From the NCBI RefSeq assembly GCF_902167145.1, contig NC_050104.1:100761849-100825848 (forward strand): a stretch of DNA of 64,000 nucleotides, in the 5' to 3' direction. A program made the position numbers and the translations under genes. The first letter of the stretch is position 1; each line of letters starts with the position of its first letter. The DNA is from Zea mays. Its lineage: Eukaryota > Streptophyta > Magnoliopsida > Poales > Poaceae. Of the stretch, positions 58,498 to 64,000 are shown piece after piece. The notes beneath the pieces are model-generated. The model made no database searches. It was given only the letters and a program-made list of their open reading frames with translations, and was not told where the DNA came from.

Positions 58498-61000
58498 TAG
58501 GCTTTAGATTCTACGCAATTTGAAGATAAATTTGACACACTTGCACATATAGGAAGGGTATGGGTTCATATATCTTTCATATTAGTATTTTATTGTATAG
58601 ATGACTAGAATTTCCTTACTCCAAATCCCTTTATGGTATGATGGGGTATGTCGTTAACGACGTAATGCTTGATATGAAATGTTACTTCTATTTAATATTG
58701 GTTTCTTGATGTGGTTGTTATTGAAATTATTATGCAAGTGAAGCTACTAATGTACTTGTTTTATATACATATCGTCATGATGTTTTTTGGGATGCAATGT
58801 TTACTAATCTCTGAGCTATTACCATCATATATTTCTATATGCTTGAGTGTGGATGTTTTCTTTCCCAAAAGGATTCTTGGGTTCTAGTACTTGTAGGACC
58901 GATTGTTTATTGAGCTTGTGTATAGAGGATCTAATCCGACTTGGTGTAGTGTGAAAACACTATACAATGTAGTTTTATGGTGTTGTTGAGTTTGATTGAC
59001 TGTTGGGTTACAACCCAACTTATCAATGTAATATTTCCATGGGTGCAGTGCTTTACACCTCACCTTTTTTTTGGCTAGTGTGGCTACTTGCCAACTTGAT
59101 CTTAGAGTACAATAGGTTTGTCTCCATAGAGCAAAGGCAATGTTGTACTGTCTATGAAATCTTGAGACTGGTAGAACTCAAGGGAATTTGTAAGATGACG
59201 TGGATAGATAAGTTCAACCATGTTTACATGATAGGTTTTCTTATTGTGTGCAACCTTATCTTTAATAATAAATAGGGTGATTTCAAGTGGATTTTATGTC
59301 TATATTATAGTTGAAGAGGCATGCATGTTTTCCTTCTATGGTTTGTTTCTATAGCCAAAAAGGTTATGCATAATTTTTATTAGTTGGAGGCTAGTCATGT
59401 GGATGATATGGACAACCCGTTTTATATTGTTTTTAATCGCCGATGATATATGGTAGTTTTTTTATATGATCAGTTCTCTATGCATGCTTGTTGAATTATT
59501 ATTTGGACCGCTTTATCTTAAACAAAGTTAATGTTTAACTGGAAGTTGCTTATGTTTGTTAGTCATCTATCTCTATAATGATGTGGTTGTTGCATCAGAT
59601 GGAGATTTTTTTTATGAATGATGGTTTGATAGATCATGTATGTCTACTACTTTGAATTCATCCTATGACATCACTAGGTACAAATTGTTCAAGTGCAATA
59701 ATAGGAGGTATTGTTGTATGTGAGGTTAATCAAGGTAGTTTGGTTAGGTGGATTGTCTTATTGAAGTCCAATTACTCCTGTTGAGCATAGTATCGTGTTA
59801 TTATTTTAGTGTTGAAAGTAATATTTATGAAGCTTTTGCATGAGTCTGTGTCAAGAAGTACATTAGTTTTTCTTGTTGTTATCCCTCCATTGCTTTATGA
59901 GTTTTGCAAATTTTATCTCTTTTGAGAGGAGAAAAAGATGTTATATGACATGAGCACCATTTGCTTCACGTCAACAGAATAGTTTTGGAGATTTCTAGTA
60001 GTTGGATTCTAGTGTAATAACAACCATGTTTTATAGTGCTGGAGACGGGTATGTCAGGTGTTTCATACATTGTCGATACATGGATGTTTGACCTTAGTGG
60101 CATTAACAAACGAGGTTGTTGAATTCATTGATTGTTGTGCTTAGTGTTCTAACCTATTTGGTAGAGTGTTATTTAAAGACTTTGTGGAGTTGCATCCCAG
60201 TTTGGTAGTGGAAAATCCTAGTGTTGATTGCACCTGCCAATGACTTGGGTTTCATTTTATATTGTTTTTTTATTGTTGATAATGTGTTGTTTGGTTTCGG
60301 GAGGCATTTTAAATTAGTTGGAGGCTGAATCAAGCTTCACTTATCTAGAATGTTTTGTAGTATGTTTCTTCATCTTTCCATAGGATGCTTAATCACCATG
60401 TTTGGTCTAATCATTTGAGAGATATGGGTTTCTTAAAACATCTTTGTTGGTGTCTCTAGCAGAGTGAGTCTTTAATTTTGTACGGAAGAGTAGATATTGA
60501 AGATGGTATAATTTGGTCTTTGTGGATTATGAAAGTTTTAGTAATTTCATGATCTTTTCAAAGAGTATGGGTTTCTAATTCTCATTGCATATAATTGGAG
60601 TTAGGTTGCTCTGAAGTTGTTGCACTGTTGTGTCTGAACTTTAGGCGTCGTTATAATCACCAATAAATCGACCGCGTTTTGATAGTTGCAGAGCATAAAT
60701 TTGTGAATTCTCTTTAAGCAAAACTTGTAGGTCTTTTCAGTACCTTTTTAATGGGTATTTACTTGTAACTGTCTGTTAAATAGATTTGGAGAGGTGGTTG
60801 CCCGGATATAAGTCGAATCTCTAATATGCAGTATCTCAGGCTGAGTTTAGCTGTAGGTCATGCAGAGTTGAGGGCTATAAGGATAAATTTGGGTGCAACT
60901 TTATTGCAAAAGTCGTGGACAATTTTCAAAACTTTTCCAACGCGTGTTCGTTGTAGTTTAAGTTGAGTATAGCAGGAGTTATAGGTTTTTGAATTTTAGT
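58498..61000. other. Internal region without coding
   Basis: T-rich on the plus strand; the longest frames are short and show no Gag or Pol motif. 60640-60990 has phrases (CTTTTCCAACGCG, GGAGTTATAGG) that recall the LTR tandem units and may be a diverged copy. The last five bases, TTAGT, would be the left TSD of the Sirevirus. Confidence 0.5.
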
Positions 61001-61245
61001 TGTGAAAGGGAAATGTGCCCTTGGGCCATTTCTAAGTGTTTTGGTGATTAAGTGCCAACCCATGTGCTTAAATGTGAATCTATGCCAATGAATGAACAAA
61101 GTGCAAATCACAAGTAAAGGTATGTTTCTAAGCCTTAGTACATTGGTTTTAAGTACTAATATATTTGTCTAAGTGTTAGAAACAGAGAGAAGAAGAAAAA
61201 GAGAATGTTGGCTGTGTACAGCCAACAGGCTGTTTCGGTCTGGGG

Positions 61246-61598
61246 CACCGGACTGTCCGGTGATGCACCGGACAGTGTCCGGTGCGCCAGACTGCCTCGG
61301 CCGAAGTAGCCACTCTCGGGAAATTGCCGACGGCGTACGGCTAAAATTCACCGGACTGTCTGGTGTGCACCGGACTGTCCGGTGAGCCAACGGTCGGCTA
61401 GGGCCAACGGTCGGCCGCGGAATCTGCGCGCGACACGTGGTCTGGCCAACGGTCGGAAGGAGGCACCGGACTGTCCGGTGTGCACCGGACTGTCCGGTGC
61501 GCCAGATCTGCAACGGTCGGCAACGGTCGGCTGCGCCTGCTAAGGAAAGAAATCGGGCACCGGACAGTGTCCGGTGTGCACCGGACTGTCCGGTGCGC
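61246..61598 (+). repeat. CACCGGACTGTCCGGTG palindrome array
   Basis: Perfect 17-bp palindromes at 61246 and at several later sites, plus variants CACCGGACAGTGTCCGGTG, interleaved with AACGGTCGG repeats. All lie 65-420 bp upstream of the TATA box, suggesting promoter-proximal binding sites. Confidence 0.88.
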
Positions 61599-61662
61599 CC
61601 GACGACAGAAGGCAAGGATGGCCTTCCAGATTTGTTCTCAACGGCTCCTAGCTGCCTTGGGG

Positions 61663-61670
61663 CTATAAAA
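61663..61670 (+). promoter_or_regulatory. TATA box of Sirevirus LTR
   Basis: CTATAAAAGGG in a GC-rich setting, followed after about 30 bases by AAGTATAACCAAGC; a typical plant core promoter position. Confidence 0.7.
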
Positions 61671-62252
61671 GGGACCCCTAGGCGCATGGAGAAGTATAAC
61701 CAAGCATTCCTTGAGCACTCTTGATCACTCACACATCAATCTTGCACACTTGTTCGATATTCTAGTGATTTGAGCTCCGTTCTAGTGTGCTAGTCTCTTG
61801 AGCTCAAGTCTGGGTCTTGTGTGTGTATTCGCTGTGATCTTTGTGTTGTGTGTGAGTTGCTAATCCCTCCCTTACTCCGTGATTCTCTGTGAACATCTTT
61901 TGTAAGGGCGAGAGGCTCCAAGTTGTGGAGATTCCTCGCAAACGGGATTGAGAAAAGAAAAGCAAGAACACCGTGGTATTCAAGTTGATCATTGGATCAC
62001 TTGAGAGGAGTTGAGTGCAACTCTCGTCCATTGGGACGCCACAACGTGGAGTAGGCAAGTTTTTGTACTTGGCCGAACCACGGGATAACCACCGTGTCAT
62101 CTCTGTGATTGATTTCTTGTGGTTATTGTGTTTTGACTCCTATCTAGCCACTTGACCATACTTGTGCTAACACTTAACAAGTTTTTGTGGCTTAAGTTTT
62201 GAAGTTTTACAGGATCACCTATTCACCCCCCCCCCCTCTAGGTGCTCTCAAT

Positions 62253-62265
62253 TGGTATCGGAGCC
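62253..62265 (+). other. Primer binding site of the Sirevirus
   Basis: TGGTATCGGAGCC, two bases after the LTR end; one mismatch to the Met-type consensus. Confidence 0.88.
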
Positions 62266-62301
62266 GTTCTCTTCAAAGAAAGGGACTAACCGCCCGAAGA
62301 G

Positions 62302-64000
62302 ATGGATCCTAAGGGGAAGGGAATCGTGATCAACGACAAGGAAAAGGAGTCCTTCGTCAACGAGCCAAAGGATGACAAGTCCAACGACTCGGGCTCAGGC
62401 CATAGACGAAAAGATGGGAAGAAGAAGAAGACAAGGCGCATCAAAGAGATTGTCTACTACGACAGCGACGAATCTTCCTCTTCCCAAAAGGACGACGACA
62501 ACGACTACAGGAAGACGGTTAATTCAAACTTTTCATTTGATTATTCTCGTATTCCACATAGTTCGAATTCGCATTTGCTTTCCATTCCTCTTGGCAAACC
62601 TCCACACTTCGATGGGGAGGACTACGGATTTTGGAGTCACAAAATGCGTAGTCACCTATTCTCTCTTCATCCAAGCATATGGGAGATTGTAGAGAATGGA
62701 ATGAAATTTGATAGCTCGGATAGCCCTATGCTTATAAATGAACAAATCCATAGAAATGCACAAGCTACTACTGTTCTCTTAGCATCTTTGTGCAGGGAAG
62801 AATACAACAAGGTGAGCGGCTTGGACAATGCCAAGCAGATATGGGACACCCTCAAAATCTCTCACGAGGGCAACGATGTCACCATGCTCACCAAGATGGA
62901 GTTGGTGGAAGGCGAACTTGGGAGATTCGCTATGATAAGGGGAGAGGAGCCAACCCAAACATACAACTGGCTCAAGACCCTTGTCAACAAGATTAGGAGC
63001 TATGGAAGCACGCGATGGACGGACCATGACGTCGTCCACCTAATGCTAAGGTCCTTTACCGTTCTTGATCCTCATTTAGTGAATAATATTCGTGAGAATC
63101 CCAGGTACACCAAAATGTCGCCCGAAGAAATTCTTGGAAAATTTGTAAGCGGGCGGATGATGATCAAGGAGGCGAGGTACGTTGATGACGCGTTGAACGG
63201 TCCAATCCATGAGCCTCAACCCATTGCTCTCAAGGCATCGAGGAGCAAGGAGTCGCTACCTAGCAAGGTGGCGCAAGTTGAGGCGGCCAGGCTCAATGAT
63301 GAAGAGATGGCTCTCATCATCAAAAGATTCAAGACGGCGCTAAAAGGTCGAAAGGGACAGCCAAGCAAGGCCAAGACCAAGGGAAAGCGATCATGCTTCA
63401 AATGTGGTAAGCTTGGTCATTTTATTGCTAACTGTCCCGAAAATGATAGTGACCAGGAGCAAGGGAAAAATGGGAAGAGAGAGAACAAGAAGGTTTACAA
63501 GAAGGCCAAAGGCGAAGCACACCTTGGAAAGGAGTGGGATTCGGATTGCTCTTCATCCGACTCCGACGACGAAGGACTCGCCGCCACTGCCTTCAACAAA
63601 TCGGCTCTCTTCCCCAACGAGCATCACACTTGCCTCATGGCAAGGGAAAAGAAGGTAATCACTCGTAATGCTAATGATTCTTCTAGTGATGATGAATCTA
63701 GTGAGGATGAAATTGATTACTCTAGTTTATTCAAGGGATTGGATAGAACTAAGATAGCTAAGATTAATGAGTTGATCGATGCCTTAAATGAAAAGGATAG
63801 AATCTTAGAGAAACAAGAAGACCTTTTATATGAAGAACATGATAAATTTGTTAGTGCACAAAATTCACTTGCTCTAGAAGTTAAAAGAAATGGAATACTT
63901 TCTTGTGAACTTTCTACTTGTAATGAAACCATTTCTTCTTTAAAAGGTGAAATTAATGTTTTAACTGCTAAACTAGAAGTAGCAAGTAACTCGTGTGTTG
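62302..64000 (+). CDS. Sirevirus Gag (start of gag-pol), open to window end
   Basis: ATG 62302 starts MDPKGKGIV and the frame is open for 566 codons to the window edge, with no stop found on codon-by-codon reading. Domains: Lys-rich N-terminus, Copia-type Gag core (KPPHFDGEDYGFW, about residue 100; helices to about 300), zinc knuckle CX2CX4HX4C at 63394-63435 (residues 365-378), acidic Ser/Asp block (about 455-475), then a coiled-coil-like stretch (INELIDALNEKDRILEKQED). A long region after the zinc knuckle is characteristic of Sirevirus Gag. The frame shows no decay, so the copy may be young; its second LTR is not available for dating. Confidence 0.92.
   Translation, partial: MDPKGKGIVINDKEKESFVNEPKDDKSNDSGSGHRRKDGKKKKTRRIKEIVYYDSDESSSSQKDDDNDYRKTVNSNFSFDYSRIPHSSNSHLLSIPLGKPPHFDGEDYGFWSHKMRSHLFSLHPSIWEIVENGMKFDSSDSPMLINEQIHRNAQATTVLLASLCREEYNKVSGLDNAKQIWDTLKISHEGNDVTMLTKMELVEGELGRFAMIRGEEPTQTYNWLKTLVNKIRSYGSTRWTDHDVVHLMLRSFTVLDPHLVNNIRENPRYTKMSPEEILGKFVSGRMMIKEARYVDDALNGPIHEPQPIALKASRSKESLPSKVAQVEAARLNDEEMALIIKRFKTALKGRKGQPSKAKTKGKRSCFKCGKLGHFIANCPENDSDQEQGKNGKRENKKVYKKAKGEAHLGKEWDSDCSSSDSDDEGLAATAFNKSALFPNEHHTCLMAREKKVITRNANDSSSDDESSEDEIDYSSLFKGLDRTKIAKINELIDALNEKDRILEKQEDLLYEEHDKFVSAQNSLALEVKRNGILSCELSTCNETISSLKGEINVLTAKLEVASNSCV

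Larger units (their letters stand above)
55993..61000 (+). mobile_element. Large-LTR Gypsy-like element without recognisable coding, right part missing
   Basis: A 5' LTR of 2490 bp (TGTGACACCC to GGAGTGTTACA) is followed by a Met-type PBS and 2.5 kb of internal DNA lacking gag or pol motifs, then cut by the Sirevirus at 61001. The second LTR is not in the window. It is either a non-coding large retrotransposon derivative or the leader of an element continuing beyond the Sirevirus. Confidence 0.72.
61001..62250 (+). repeat. 5' LTR of the Sirevirus (1250 bp)
   Basis: TG...CA ends; TATA box at 61663-61670 (CTATAAAAGGG); a C-run just before the end (62226-62236) as seen in related copies. The upstream half contains the palindrome array. 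Confidence 0.9.
61001..64000 (+). mobile_element. Sirevirus (Ty1/Copia) element, 3' part beyond window
   Basis: LTR starting TGTGAAAGGGAAATG and ending GGTGCTCTCA, Met-type PBS, and a Sirevirus Gag frame open to the window end. Palindrome arrays in the LTR and the long zinc-knuckle/coiled-coil Gag are hallmarks of the Sirevirus genus; the maize Opie/Ji group is the closest I can name from memory. Confidence 0.9.

Noticed and set aside
61173..61732. Frames on both strands across the Sirevirus LTR palindromes
   Set aside because: They translate repeated palindromes and have no protein features; the LTR is regulatory.

Overview
The window reads as repeat-rich intergenic DNA of a large grass genome, most likely maize (Zea) or a close panicoid relative. 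Reasons: nested LTR retrotransposons with initiator-Met primer binding sites, a Sirevirus whose LTR carries arrays of the palindrome CACCGGACTGTCCGGTG, Tekay-type chromoviruses with roughly 3 kb LTRs, and Tourist- and hAT-like MITEs. I see no intact host gene. The assignment rests on motifs read by eye, without any search.

Layout. (1) 1-11034: Ty3/Gypsy chromovirus (Tekay-type element 1), its 5' LTR cut by the window start. It carries an extra ORF upstream of gag and a gag-pol frame broken by two TAG codons. (2) 11035-14222: a hAT-superfamily element (TTF-type zinc finger, hAT dimerisation domain) whose left end lies outside the window because element 1 sits inside it. (3) 14223-about 18197: a decayed Ty1/Copia element, apparently the host of the hAT insertion. 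(4) 19355-21164 and 32044-about 33110: a diverged minus-strand LTR related to the Tekay LTR, split by (5) 21165-32043, a young minus-strand Sirevirus-like element with no pol that encodes a single coiled-coil/zinc-knuckle protein. (6) 34792-45727: a very young, complete Tekay-type element 2 (TSD GAGGA, near-identical LTRs) that lost the nucleocapsid and protease by an 869-bp deletion but keeps an open RT-RNaseH-integrase-chromodomain frame. (7) 45728-49448: MITE-rich DNA. (8) 49449-54778: a probable minus-strand Helitron with a tandemly duplicated 5' end and a captured Hsp70/Hsp110-like gene fragment. (9) 55993-61000: a large-LTR Gypsy-like element without recognisable coding, interrupted at 61001 by (10) a Sirevirus (5' LTR plus open gag frame) that runs off the window end.

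Most unusual points: each Tekay-type LTR holds a short acidic reading frame split by a GC-AG intron of about 1 kb, and the same frame, donor and phase recur in the diverged minus-strand LTR at 19.6-20.6 kb. The Tekay elements also carry a conserved ~335-aa ORF between PBS and gag, with a possible dsRNA-binding-like fold. The pol-less Sirevirus-like element looks like a parasite built around a Gag C-terminal region and many PPT-like motifs.
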